From contig JAUCYS010000012.1 in assembly GCA_030373505.1 (NCBI GenBank), forward strand, positions 43,178-107,177: 64,000 bases of DNA, written 5' to 3'. The notes under the pieces were generated by a model that was not told the DNA's origin, ran no database searches, and worked only from the letters and a program-made list of their open reading frames with translations. Origin of the DNA: Parasphingorhabdus sp. (GTDB lineage: Bacteria; Pseudomonadota; Alphaproteobacteria; Sphingomonadales; Sphingomonadaceae). The stretch's first letter is position 1. Every line of letters starts with the position of its first letter. Positions 17,021 through 24,736 of this stretch are shown piece by piece. The translations under genes and the position numbers were made by a program.

Positions 17021-20000
17021 ATGAGTACTCTTATCGACTTCCGGGACAAGGTCCGCACGCATCATCGCACCGATGAGGCGGAAATTCTGGAATATCTGAT
17101 TTCGAATTTCGGCCCCGACGAAAATATGCGCAAGCGGATCCAGGAGCGCGCGATCCAGGTCGTTCGCGAAGTACGCAGCGCCTCCGGACCCACGCTGACC
17201 GAGAGTTTCCTGGGCGAATATGGCCTGTCCACCGACGAAGGGCTGGCGCTGATGACGCTGGCCGAAGCGCTGCTGCGCGTCCCCGACAATCAGACGATCG
17301 ATGACCTGATAGAGGACAAGATCGGGCCGTCCAACTGGCGCGACCATATCGGCCAGTCGGAAAGCTCGCTGGTCAACGCCTCCACCTACGCCCTCGAAAT
17401 GACGCGCAGCGTGATCAACAAGCCGGAAAGCCGGGGTCCGCTCGACGCCCTGCGCGGCGCGATCAAGCGCCTGGGCGAGCCGGTCATCCGCCTCGCCGTG
17501 CGCCAGGCGATGAAGGAACTGGGCAACCAGTTCGTGCTCGGCGAGGATATGAAGCTGGCGCTGAAACGGGCCGAGAAATGGAAGGAAAAGGGCGCAACCT
17601 ATTCCTATGACATGCTCGGCGAAGCAGCGATTACCCAGGAAGGCGCGGATGAATATTTCGCGGCCTATGCCGATGCGATCAAGGAAATCGCCAGGGTCGC
17701 CGTGTCCGACGATCTGCGGGAAAATCCGGGTCTCTCGATCAAGCTGTCGGCGCTCTATCCCCGCTACGAAATGGGCCAGCAGGCCAAGGCCGTGCCCGAG
17801 CTGGCCGAACGCGTCGGCGAACTGGCCCGCGCCGCCCGCGATGCCAATATCGGTCTCAATATCGATGCCGAGGAAGCCTATCGCCTGGGCCTGTCGCTCG
17901 ACATGATCGAAATGGTGCTCAGCGATCCCCGCCTTGCGGGATGGGACGGTTTCGGCGTCGTGGTGCAGGCCTTCGGCAAGCGGGCGAGTTTCGTGCTCGA
18001 CTGGCTCTATTCGCTGGCGACCCAGCTCGACCGCAAGATCATGGTCCGGCTGGTCAAGGGCGCCTATTGGGACAGCGAGATCAAGCGCGCGCAAATGGAC
18101 GGCGTGCCCGACTTTCCCGTCTTCACAACCAAATCGGCCACGGATATCAGCTATATCTGCTGCGCCTCGCAGCTGCTCAACATGACCGACCGCATCTATC
18201 CGCAATTTGCCACGCACAATGCGCACAGCGTCGCCGCGATTCTGGAAATAGCCGGCAACCGGCAGGATTTCGAATTCCAGCGGCTGCACGGCATGGGCGA
18301 AACCCTGCACGAGGCGCTGCTGCGCAATGAAAAGGTCCGGTCACGCATCTACGCGCCGGTCGGCAAGCATCGCGAACTGCTCGCCTATCTGGTCCGCCGC
18401 CTGCTCGAAAATGGCGCCAATTCCTCCTTCGTCAACCAGCTGGCCAATCATTCGGTCGCTGCCGAAATGATCGCCACCGATCCGTTCGAGACGCTGAAGG
18501 CCGATCAGGAGGCGAGCCGGTCGAGGATCGTCAAGCCGGCCGATCTCTATATGCCGGAGCGGCTCAACTCGCGTGGCTGGGATCTCGCCAATCGTACCGA
18601 CATGAACGATTATGTGTCGGAACGCGCGCCCTTTGCCGAAAAACTCTGGCGCTCGTCGCCGATCACCGTGCGCCCGGTGACCAGCGGCAGTGCGCACAAG
18701 ATATTCAATCCCGCCTTCAAGGACCTGCAGGTCGGCGAGGTTATCGAGGCCGACGAGCAGCAGGCGCTCGACGCCATCAGCGAGGCCAGGCCCTGGAATG
18801 TACCGGTCGCCGAGCGGGCAGCGGTGCTGCGCAAGGCAGCCGATCTCTATGAGCAGCATCACGGCGAAATTTTTGCGCTGCTGGCACGGGAAGCAGGCAA
18901 GACCCAGTTCGACACCATTGCCGAATTGCGCGAGGCCGTCGATTTCCTGCGCTATTATGCCAAGGAAGCGGAGAAACATCCGCAGAGCAAACCGCGCGGC
19001 CTGATCAGCTGCATCTCTCCATGGAATTTCCCGCTCGCGATCTTCACCGGCCAGGTGGCGGCAGCGCTGGCAGCGGGCAATGGGGTGCTGGCAAAGCCGG
19101 CGGACCAGACTCCGCTGATCGCGGCGCTGGCAACCAATTTGCTGCACGAAGCCGGCGTGCCCCTGCCGGCGCTGCAGCTGCTGCCGGGCGCGGGCGCGAC
19201 AGTGGGCGCAGCTCTCAGCGGCGACGCCCGCATCAACGGCGTCTGCTTCACCGGCTCGACCGCCACCGCACAGACCATCCACCGCAATATCGCCGAACAT
19301 GGCCAGGCGGATTCGCTGCTGATTGCGGAGACCGGCGGTCTCAACTGCATGATCGCGGATTCGACCGCGCTGCCGGAACAGACCGTGCGCGACATCATCA
19401 CCTCGGCCTTTCAGTCGGCCGGTCAGCGCTGCTCGGCCTTGCGGGTACTCTATCTGCAAAAGGATGTCGCGGAACCGTTTCTCAACATGCTGAACGGGGC
19501 GATGAACGCTCTCGAAATTGGCAACCCCTGGTGGTTGTCGACCGACATCGGTCCGGTCATCGATCAGGCCGCCCATGACAAGATCAGCAAGCATATCGCC
19601 GCAGCCAAGGCGGAAGGTCGCTTGCTGATGCAGCTGGACACTCCGGATGACGGCCATTTTGTTGGCCCGGCGGTGGTCAAGGTGGGCGGCATCAACGATC
19701 TGGAGGAAGAGATATTCGGGCCGGTCCTGCATGTCGCGACCTTTGAACATAACGAACTGGACCAGGTCATTCGCGATATCAACAATCGCGGATACGGCCT
19801 GACCTTCGGCCTGCAGACCCGGATCGAGCGCCGCATCGACAAGCTGACCAGCGCGCTGAAGGTCGGCAATATCTATGTCAATCGCAACCAGGTCGGTGCC
19901 GTTGTCGGCTCTCAGCCCTTTGGCGGCGAAGGCCTGTCCGGCACCGGTCCGAAGGCCGGCGGCCCGCATTATCTGCCACGCTTTTACGAACACAGCCGGC

Positions 20001-20500
20001 CAGCAAGCCCGGTCAGTGGCGGCGAGGACCTGTCACGTGATGCCGTGCAGACAGCGCTCGACCAGTTGCCCGCAGCCGATGTCCTGCCCCGCAGTTCTGA
20101 AATGATGCCGGGACCGACCGGCGAATCCAACGAGCTGTTCACCTATGCACGCGGCAAAATCCTCTGCCTTGGCCCAACGGTGGACGATGCCGCAAAACAG
20201 GCGGAAACGGTGCGACGGCAAGGCTGCCAGCCGCTGATCTGCGTGCCCGGTGCCAGCGGCGATCAGGCGCTGGACGGATTTGTGCCACGCGCAATGCTGT
20301 CGACCCTGACCGGCATGGACGGGGTGGTCTGCTGGAGTGAAATCGAGGATATTCGCGCGATCCGTGTCGCCCTGGCCAAACGCGATGGCGCGCTGCTGCC
20401 GCTGATCACCGAGCAGGATTTTGATCAACAGTGTCTGGTCGAGCGCCATGTCTGCATCGATACCACGGCGGCGGGAGGCAATGTCTCGCTGCTCACATAA
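17021..20500 (+). CDS. putA: Bifunctional proline dehydrogenase / glutamate-semialdehyde dehydrogenase
   Basis: PutA oxidises proline to glutamate in two channelled steps: FAD-linked proline dehydrogenase, then NAD-linked aldehyde dehydrogenase. The 1159-residue protein shows the dehydrogenase barrel (about residues 130-470, with LVKGAYWDSEIK, RLHGMGE and LLENGANSSFVNQL) and the aldehyde dehydrogenase (about 560-1000, with SPWNFPLAIFTGQ, AETGGLNCMI and SAGQRCSALR holding the catalytic Cys). There is no N-terminal ribbon-helix-helix DNA-binding domain, so it cannot repress itself as in Escherichia coli; the nearby Lrp regulator is a likely controller. A short C-terminal domain follows. AGGAAAAC precedes ATG 17021. 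A strong terminator separates it from convergent proC. Confidence 0.96.
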   Translation: MSTLIDFRDKVRTHHRTDEAEILEYLISNFGPDENMRKRIQERAIQVVREVRSASGPTLTESFLGEYGLSTDEGLALMTLAEALLRVPDNQTIDDLIEDKIGPSNWRDHIGQSESSLVNASTYALEMTRSVINKPESRGPLDALRGAIKRLGEPVIRLAVRQAMKELGNQFVLGEDMKLALKRAEKWKEKGATYSYDMLGEAAITQEGADEYFAAYADAIKEIARVAVSDDLRENPGLSIKLSALYPRYEMGQQAKAVPELAERVGELARAARDANIGLNIDAEEAYRLGLSLDMIEMVLSDPRLAGWDGFGVVVQAFGKRASFVLDWLYSLATQLDRKIMVRLVKGAYWDSEIKRAQMDGVPDFPVFTTKSATDISYICCASQLLNMTDRIYPQFATHNAHSVAAILEIAGNRQDFEFQRLHGMGETLHEALLRNEKVRSRIYAPVGKHRELLAYLVRRLLENGANSSFVNQLANHSVAAEMIATDPFETLKADQEASRSRIVKPADLYMPERLNSRGWDLANRTDMNDYVSERAPFAEKLWRSSPITVRPVTSGSAHKIFNPAFKDLQVGEVIEADEQQALDAISEARPWNVPVAERAAVLRKAADLYEQHHGEIFALLAREAGKTQFDTIAELREAVDFLRYYAKEAEKHPQSKPRGLISCISPWNFPLAIFTGQVAAALAAGNGVLAKPADQTPLIAALATNLLHEAGVPLPALQLLPGAGATVGAALSGDARINGVCFTGSTATAQTIHRNIAEHGQADSLLIAETGGLNCMIADSTALPEQTVRDIITSAFQSAGQRCSALRVLYLQKDVAEPFLNMLNGAMNALEIGNPWWLSTDIGPVIDQAAHDKISKHIAAAKAEGRLLMQLDTPDDGHFVGPAVVKVGGINDLEEEIFGPVLHVATFEHNELDQVIRDINNRGYGLTFGLQTRIERRIDKLTSALKVGNIYVNRNQVGAVVGSQPFGGEGLSGTGPKAGGPHYLPRFYEHSRPASPVSGGEDLSRDAVQTALDQLPAADVLPRSSEMMPGPTGESNELFTYARGKILCLGPTVDDAAKQAETVRRQGCQPLICVPGASGDQALDGFVPRAMLSTLTGMDGVVCWSEIEDIRAIRVALAKRDGALLPLITEQDFDQQCLVERHVCIDTTAAGGNVSLLT

Positions 20501-20516
20501 GACGGCCAGAAAAGCG

Positions 20517-20559
20517 GGAAGGGGAGTGCCTGATCTGATGGATCTGGCACTCCCCTTCC
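20517..20559. terminator. Bidirectional terminator between putA and proC
   Basis: A perfect 14-bp stem (GGAAGGGGAGTGCC at 20517-20530 with its complement at 20546-20559) encloses a 15-nt loop containing two GATC tetramers that can pair further. It lies between the convergent stops of putA and proC. Neither side has a long U-tract, so strength comes from the stem. Confidence 0.75.
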
Positions 20560-20592
20560 TGCGAAATGCTGAACGGCCAAAAGCCGATGCGC

Positions 20593-21375
20593 CTATCTGA
20601 GTTCGACCGCGCGCTCATATGCGGCCTGAAGCGTGTCGCGGATCAGATCTGAATATTTCCCGTCGCCGTTGAGGGCATTGAGTCCCGCAGCCGTCGTCCC
20701 GCCCTTGCTGGTGACATTGTTGCGCAGTTCCTCCAGCGGCTTGTCGGACTGCTGGGCCATTTCCAGCGTGCCCTGGACGGTCCCCAGAACCATGGTCCGG
20801 GCGTCCTCGGCGCTGAATCCGAGATTTTCGGTGGCTTCGATATAGGCGCGCAGCATCTCGAACACATAGCCGGGACCGCTTCCCGCCACTGCGGTCAGCC
20901 GGTCGAGCATGTCTTCGCTCTCCACCCAGACGACTTCGCCGGAGCACAGGGCCAGTTTTTCTATGTCCTGCGAAGCCGTTTCGGTGACGCTGCCATGGGC
21001 ATAGAGTCCGCTGACGCCCTTGCGGATGAAGGCAGGAAGATTTGGCATGATCCGGATGACCGAACGGCCGGGAGCGTGCGCCGCCAGCTTTTCTGCCGAA
21101 TATCCGGCCGCGATCGAACTGATCACGCCGGAAGCGGACAGATGCGGCAGATAGTCGGGCAGCACCGTGTCGATCAGCTGCGGCTTCAGGGCAACGATCA
21201 GATAGTCGAACATCGCGTCGCCCAGTTCGTCGACAGAACCGACCTGCGCTACATTATCGGGCAACGGCGGATCGGCCGGATCGGCCACCGTGAACTCGTG
21301 ATTGGTGTTTGCAGCCCATGCCTTTAGCAGTGCGCCGCCCATGTTTCCGCATCCGAGGAGCAATATCTTTTTCAA
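20593..21375 (-). CDS. proC: Pyrroline-5-carboxylate reductase
   Basis: ProC performs the last step of proline synthesis, NAD(P)H reduction of 1-pyrroline-5-carboxylate. The 260-residue length is normal. LLGCGNMGGALLKAW is the N-terminal dinucleotide-binding loop; VVWVESEDMLDRLTAVAGSGPGYVFEM and TVQGTLEMAQQSDKPLEELRNNVTSKGGTT fragments carry the C-terminal family signature, including VTSKGGTTAAGL. The start codon is TTG at 21375 because no ATG is available before the binding loop. It converges on putA and is divergent from proB, so proline synthesis genes sit beside the catabolic gene. The 100-nt gap to proB probably carries promoters for both. Confidence 0.95.
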   Translation of the reverse strand: MKKILLLGCGNMGGALLKAWAANTNHEFTVADPADPPLPDNVAQVGSVDELGDAMFDYLIVALKPQLIDTVLPDYLPHLSASGVISSIAAGYSAEKLAAHAPGRSVIRIMPNLPAFIRKGVSGLYAHGSVTETASQDIEKLALCSGEVVWVESEDMLDRLTAVAGSGPGYVFEMLRAYIEATENLGFSAEDARTMVLGTVQGTLEMAQQSDKPLEELRNNVTSKGGTTAAGLNALNGDGKYSDLIRDTLQAAYERAVELR

Positions 21376-21557
21376 ATCAATCTCTTATTGTTGGTGACAG
21401 GAAGGGTGAGATATCCTTAGAATACAAAACACACATGTCAACAAATGCTATTTATTAAAGCTTTGGTGCAAAAATATCTATTTTGATCACTAAATTATTG
21501 CGCTGGGTAGGTTCCGTCCCTACCTCCATGGCATATCAAAGAAGGGCATTTAATCCA

Positions 21558-22724
21558 ATGGTACAAGGCAAAACCATAGTTGTAAAAGTCGGGTCCAGTC
21601 TGTTGGCCAATTCAGAACGGCTGACTCCGCGCTGGGCATTCATGCACAATCTGCTTTCGGACATCGCTCAGCTGCGCGAATCCGGGGCAAAGGTCATCTT
21701 GTGCTCGTCCGGATCGGTTGCCCTGGGATTGAACATGATCGGCGAACGGCCGGAGACCGCCGGTCTGCGCGACAAGCAGGCAGCCGCCGCTTGCGGCATG
21801 CCGCTGCTGCTCAATGGCTACAAGCAGGTTGCCCACGAATATAGTTTTGAAATCGCGCAGGTGCTGGTGACATTGCGCGACCTCGAGGATCGCAAGCGCT
21901 TCCTGAACACCAAGAATACCGTCGATCGGCTGCTGGATGCGAATATCATGCCGATCATCAACGAAAATGACACGATCACGACCGAGGAAATCCGGGTCGG
22001 CGACAATGACCGCCTCTCCGCGAAAATTGCCCAGATGCTGCAGGCAGACAAGTTGATCATTCTCACTCAGGTCGATGGCCTGTTCGACCGCGATCCGTCG
22101 CAGCCGGGGGCCAAGCTGGTCGAGGAACTGAGCGATGTCTCTCCCTATCTCGCGGTGACCGAAGGCGTCAGCAGCCTCGGCAGCGGCGGCATGCTGACCA
22201 AGATACAGGCCGCCCATATGGCACAGAATGCCGGCTGCGAGACGCTGATCGCGCACGGCGAATATGAGAACCCGGTGACATCGGTGCTCAATGGCGAACG
22301 GCCGCACACCACGATATTGGCCAATGAACGGCCCGAGTCCGCCTGGGCCAACTGGCTGTCCGACCGGCTGCAGATGGCCGGCAGCATCGTCGTCAATGAA
22401 AAGACCGCCGAAGCGTTCAAGGCCGGGCCGCGCCATATCGGTCGGGAAGACGTGCTCTCCATCCAGGGCCCCTATGTCAAAGGCGATGTCATCCACATTT
22501 ACGGCGAATCCGGCACCGAGCTGGCCCGCGGCCTGACCAATTTCTCGTCCGATGAAACCATGGCTCTCGCTCGCAACCCGACCATGACGGCGATGCAGCT
22601 GCTGGGTTACAAGACCGGCGGTACGCTGATCACCGACAAGAATATGGTCGTGCTCGATGACCGGCATCTGCCCTGGGAATTGCCGTCGAACGAGGACATG
22701 ACCGAAGTCATTACCCGGGACTAG
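21558..22724 (+). CDS. proB: Glutamate 5-kinase
   Basis: ProB phosphorylates glutamate, the first step of proline synthesis. The kinase domain begins KTIVVKVGSSLLANS and includes NENDTITTEEIRVGDNDRLSA and DGLFDRDP. A C-terminal PUA domain (about residues 290-370) contains GREDVLSIQGPYVKG. From ATG 21558 the protein has 388 residues; in-frame ATGs at 21528 and 21483 are possible, and no start has an ideal ribosome-binding site (GAAGGG lies 11 nt before 21558). A small hairpin, GGTAGG with CCTACC at 21506-21524, precedes the gene. proA is not in the window. The 3' end overlaps the convergent marR gene by 4 nt. Confidence 0.94.
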   Translation: MVQGKTIVVKVGSSLLANSERLTPRWAFMHNLLSDIAQLRESGAKVILCSSGSVALGLNMIGERPETAGLRDKQAAAACGMPLLLNGYKQVAHEYSFEIAQVLVTLRDLEDRKRFLNTKNTVDRLLDANIMPIINENDTITTEEIRVGDNDRLSAKIAQMLQADKLIILTQVDGLFDRDPSQPGAKLVEELSDVSPYLAVTEGVSSLGSGGMLTKIQAAHMAQNAGCETLIAHGEYENPVTSVLNGERPHTTILANERPESAWANWLSDRLQMAGSIVVNEKTAEAFKAGPRHIGREDVLSIQGPYVKGDVIHIYGESGTELARGLTNFSSDETMALARNPTMTAMQLLGYKTGGTLITDKNMVVLDDRHLPWELPSNEDMTEVITRD

Positions 22725-23185
22725 ATTTCGCCAACCTCCAGGATCGGCGCGGACTCGATCTGGTTCGCGTCCATCATCACGGCGATGCGCTGCACGGAGG
22801 AGATCAGCAGATTCTGCTCCCAGGGTTCGAGTTTCGAAAAGGCGATCAGAAAATCTTCCTGCAACAGTTCGGGTGCATTTTCGATGCAGATCCGGCCCTT
22901 GTCGGTCAGAACGATCTCCACTGACCGCCGGTCATCCTCGCTTCGCTCGCGCGTCACCATGGCTGATTTTTCCAGCCGGTCGACAATCGAGGTGACCGTG
23001 GCGTGAGACAGATGCACCGACTTGGCGATCACCGACGGTTTTGACCGGCCGTGCTTCGCCAGTTCCTTCAGCAGCAGCAGTTGCGGCGTCGTCTGGCCGG
23101 TTTCTTTCTCCAGCTTCTTCGACTGCAAATCGATCGCTCGGTTGATCTGGCGCAAGGCAACCAGAAGGGCGTTTGAATTGGACAT
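22721..23185 (-). CDS. MarR family transcriptional regulator
   Basis: A 154-residue winged-helix regulator beginning MSNSNALLVALRQINRAID at 23185; the longer open frame upstream of it reads through the nsrR gene and is not protein-like. The core shows TTPQLLLLKELAKHG, SVIAKSVHLSHATVTSIVDRLE as recognition helix and RSEDDRRSVEIVLTDKG as the wing. MarR proteins usually respond to small aromatic or oxidising compounds. It lies 79 nt downstream of nsrR on the same strand and could be co-transcribed with it. Ligand and targets are unknown. Its stop overlaps that of convergent proB. Confidence 0.88.
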   Translation of the reverse strand: MSNSNALLVALRQINRAIDLQSKKLEKETGQTTPQLLLLKELAKHGRSKPSVIAKSVHLSHATVTSIVDRLEKSAMVTRERSEDDRRSVEIVLTDKGRICIENAPELLQEDFLIAFSKLEPWEQNLLISSVQRIAVMMDANQIESAPILEVGEI

Positions 23186-23264
23186 GGCCAGCCTGTTACA
23201 GGATTTTTGTGGCAATGACCCGGATTTTTGCACATTTTCTGGCGCCGCGGGCAGGGTGCTGCTC

Positions 23265-23690
23265 CTAGGTCCAGACCGCTCGAAACTTTGCTTTGTCCCC
23301 GACCAGATCGGCAAGGGTGAATCCGTCCAGATGGCGCAGAAAGGATTCGATCCCGTCGGCAAGAACATGGCGCAGGCCGCAGACCGGCGTGACAACGCAG
23401 CCATTGCCCCGGGCATCGAAACATTCGACAAAGCCGCCGAACTCCTCGAACCTGCGGACCACCTGGCCGACATTGATGGTGTCGGCGGGCTGGTTGAGCA
23501 TCAGCCCGCCGCTGCGCCCGCGGATACTCTCGACAAAGCCCTCCGCAGCCAGTCGCTGGGCGACCTTCATCAGATGGTTTTTCGATATGCCATATTGCCG
23601 GGCAATTTCGGCGATCGAATGCTGGCCGTCATGGGCGGCCAGATACATCAGGGTGCGCAGCGCATAGTCGGTCTGAACGGATAATCTCAT
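23265..23690 (-). CDS. nsrR: NsrR-type nitric-oxide-sensing Rrf2 repressor
   Basis: A 141-residue Rrf2-family iron-sulfur repressor. The start MRLSVQTDYALRTLMYLA and the helix-turn-helix SIAEIARQYGISKNHLMKVA match NsrR. Three cysteines, in ECFDARGNGCVVTPVCGL (spacing C-x7-C-x5-C), are placed as in NsrR rather than IscR and bind the cluster that NO destroys. The divergent neighbour is a truncated haemoglobin operon, and two sites resembling the NsrR palindrome lie in the 83-nt gap, one starting 3 nt from this start codon, so it probably represses both directions. No Shine-Dalgarno sequence precedes its ATG, suggesting leaderless or weak translation. Confidence 0.9.
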   Translation of the reverse strand: MRLSVQTDYALRTLMYLAAHDGQHSIAEIARQYGISKNHLMKVAQRLAAEGFVESIRGRSGGLMLNQPADTINVGQVVRRFEEFGGFVECFDARGNGCVVTPVCGLRHVLADGIESFLRHLDGFTLADLVGDKAKFRAVWT

Positions 23691-23692
23691 AA

Positions 23693-23715
23693 AAGATGTA
23701 TATCATATATTGCAT
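23693..23715. promoter_or_regulatory. NsrR-like operator, nsrR-proximal
   Basis: The left half AAGATGTATAT (23693-23703) matches the established NsrR half-site AAGATGYATTT at 10 of 11 positions; the right half (23705-23715) is weak, about 6 of 11. The site begins 3 nt upstream of the nsrR start codon, fitting autorepression. Confidence 0.7.
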
Positions 23716-23735
23716 TTAATTGCCAAGCGGCATAA

Positions 23736-23758
23736 ACAGTGCATACAACATGCATCTT
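23736..23758. promoter_or_regulatory. NsrR-like operator, haemoglobin-proximal
   Basis: The right half ACATGCATCTT (23748-23758) matches the inverted NsrR half-site at 10 of 11 positions; the left half (23736-23746) is weak, about 6 of 11. It ends directly before the AAAGGAG ribosome-binding site of the haemoglobin gene, so bound repressor would block that operon. Confidence 0.7.
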
Positions 23759-23773
23759 AAAGGAGTCGCGATC

Positions 23774-24199
23774 ATGACCGAAGCCAGCTATGCCGAACGC
23801 GCCCGGGCGAAAAAGACCGCCCAGGCCCATGCCTTGGGTATAAATGATGCCGTTATTTCCGATCTGGTCGAGCGCTTCTACGGTGCCGTCCGCGACGATG
23901 CCCTGCTTGGCCCGATCTTTGAATCCCATGTCGTGGACTGGACCCCGCATCTTGCCCGGATGAAGGACTTCTGGGCCTCCGTCACGCTGGAGTCCGGCCG
24001 GTTTCGCGGCAATCCCATGCTCAAGCATATCGCCGTTGGTGGCCTTGATGCCGTCCATTTCGACCGCTGGCTGCTGCTCTGGAACTGGACGCTGGACAGC
24101 GTTGCCCCTGGCGAAGCCGCGCAGAGGTTTTTCGTGCGGCGGCCGACCGGATCGCCGCCAGCCTGCTCATGGGTATCAAGGTCCAGCGCGACGGCCTGA
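23774..24199 (+). CDS. Group III truncated haemoglobin, C-terminus apparently frameshifted
   Basis: Small oxygen- and NO-binding globin. The start is ATG 23774 with AAAGGAG 9 nt upstream. ISDLVERFYGAVRDDALLGPIF, LARMKDFWASV and NPMLKHIAVG (likely proximal His) match trHb group III, as does FDRWLLLWNWTLD. After GEAAQRFF the frame becomes un-globin-like and stops at 24199. Shifting by one base at the T-run 24128-24132 gives RAAADRIAASLLMGIKVQRD, the expected family C-terminus, and runs to a stop at 24235-24237 that overlaps the next ATG at 24231. So one base appears to be missing, by mutation or sequencing error. Context and operators point to NO detoxification under NsrR. Confidence 0.85.
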   Translation: MTEASYAERARAKKTAQAHALGINDAVISDLVERFYGAVRDDALLGPIFESHVVDWTPHLARMKDFWASVTLESGRFRGNPMLKHIAVGGLDAVHFDRWLLLWNWTLDSVAPGEAAQRFFVRRPTGSPPACSWVSRSSATA

Positions 24200-24230
24200 A
24201 AACCGTTTCCAAGCCACAGGAGAAACCGTC

Positions 24231-24413
24231 ATGCTGATGGATTTTCAGATCGAGGGCGGGCAGGCGGTCGCCGCTGAAATCGCTGCCGAAATGCGGGAAT
24301 TTCCTCGTCACCGCCGGCCCTCGCACGAAGCCCGGACCTTTGAGCTGGCGGCGTTGGCCCTGGTGGCGGTCTTAGCCTGCGCCTTTGCCGTCATCCGGGC
24401 CTTCGTCCGATGA
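24231..24413 (+). CDS. Small single-pass membrane protein of the NO-response operon
   Basis: A 60-residue protein I do not recognise. The N-terminal 35 residues are charged (QIEGGQAVAAEIAAEM, then RRPSHEARTF), and residues about 38-56 (FELAALALVAVLACAFAVI) form one membrane helix, with a short basic C-terminus facing the cytoplasm by the positive-inside rule. CAGGAG lies 8 nt before ATG 24231. Its start overlaps the restored end of the haemoglobin frame, and its stop overlaps the next start as ATGA, so all three genes are translationally coupled. A role alongside the haemoglobin in NO or nitrosative stress is inferred from coupling only. Confidence 0.75.
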   Translation: MLMDFQIEGGQAVAAEIAAEMREFPRHRRPSHEARTFELAALALVAVLACAFAVIRAFVR

Positions 24414-24709
24414 ACGGCGTTTCGCAATCTGTTGCGCCCTATGGTGCGTCACCGATATTCGATGAGCACAGCCTGCCGGATTCCCTGCGCAACGAACACA
24501 GCACCCGCGACGGGACCTGGGGTCTGCTGCGGGTGCTTGAGGGCGAGGTCGAACTCGTCTTTATCGATCCGCCCTCCAGCCGGCGCGTAACAGTGGATGA
24601 ACCTGCACCCATTCCACCGCAATCGCCGCATTTTGTCAGGCTGCTTGGGCCGATGAAGATGCAGGTCGAATTCTACAGGGAAAATCCCCTGCCTGACAAT
24701 CCGGACTAG
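24410..24709 (+). CDS. DUF1971 / YeaR-TehB-like cupin protein
   Basis: A 99-residue small cupin of the DUF1971 group, found in YeaR and at the N-terminus of some TehB proteins. Typical features are SLRNEHSTRDGTWGLLRVLEGEVEL fragments (His and Glu metal-ligand positions), PAPIPPQSPHFVRLLGPMKMQVEFYR and the short length. In Escherichia coli yeaR is repressed by NsrR, which agrees with the operators upstream of this operon. It starts at 24410, overlapping the previous stop by 4 nt. The biochemical role of the family is not established; reduction or sensing of nitrosative or oxyanion stress has been suggested. Assignment to the family is firm. Confidence 0.85.
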   Translation: MNGVSQSVAPYGASPIFDEHSLPDSLRNEHSTRDGTWGLLRVLEGEVELVFIDPPSSRRVTVDEPAPIPPQSPHFVRLLGPMKMQVEFYRENPLPDNPD

Positions 24710-24736
24710 GCCTTCATTCGCCTGACAGTCCGATGA

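Noticed and set aside
18341..19993. Minus-strand frame of 550 codons opposite putA
   Set aside because: Shadow of putA; no protein-like domains.
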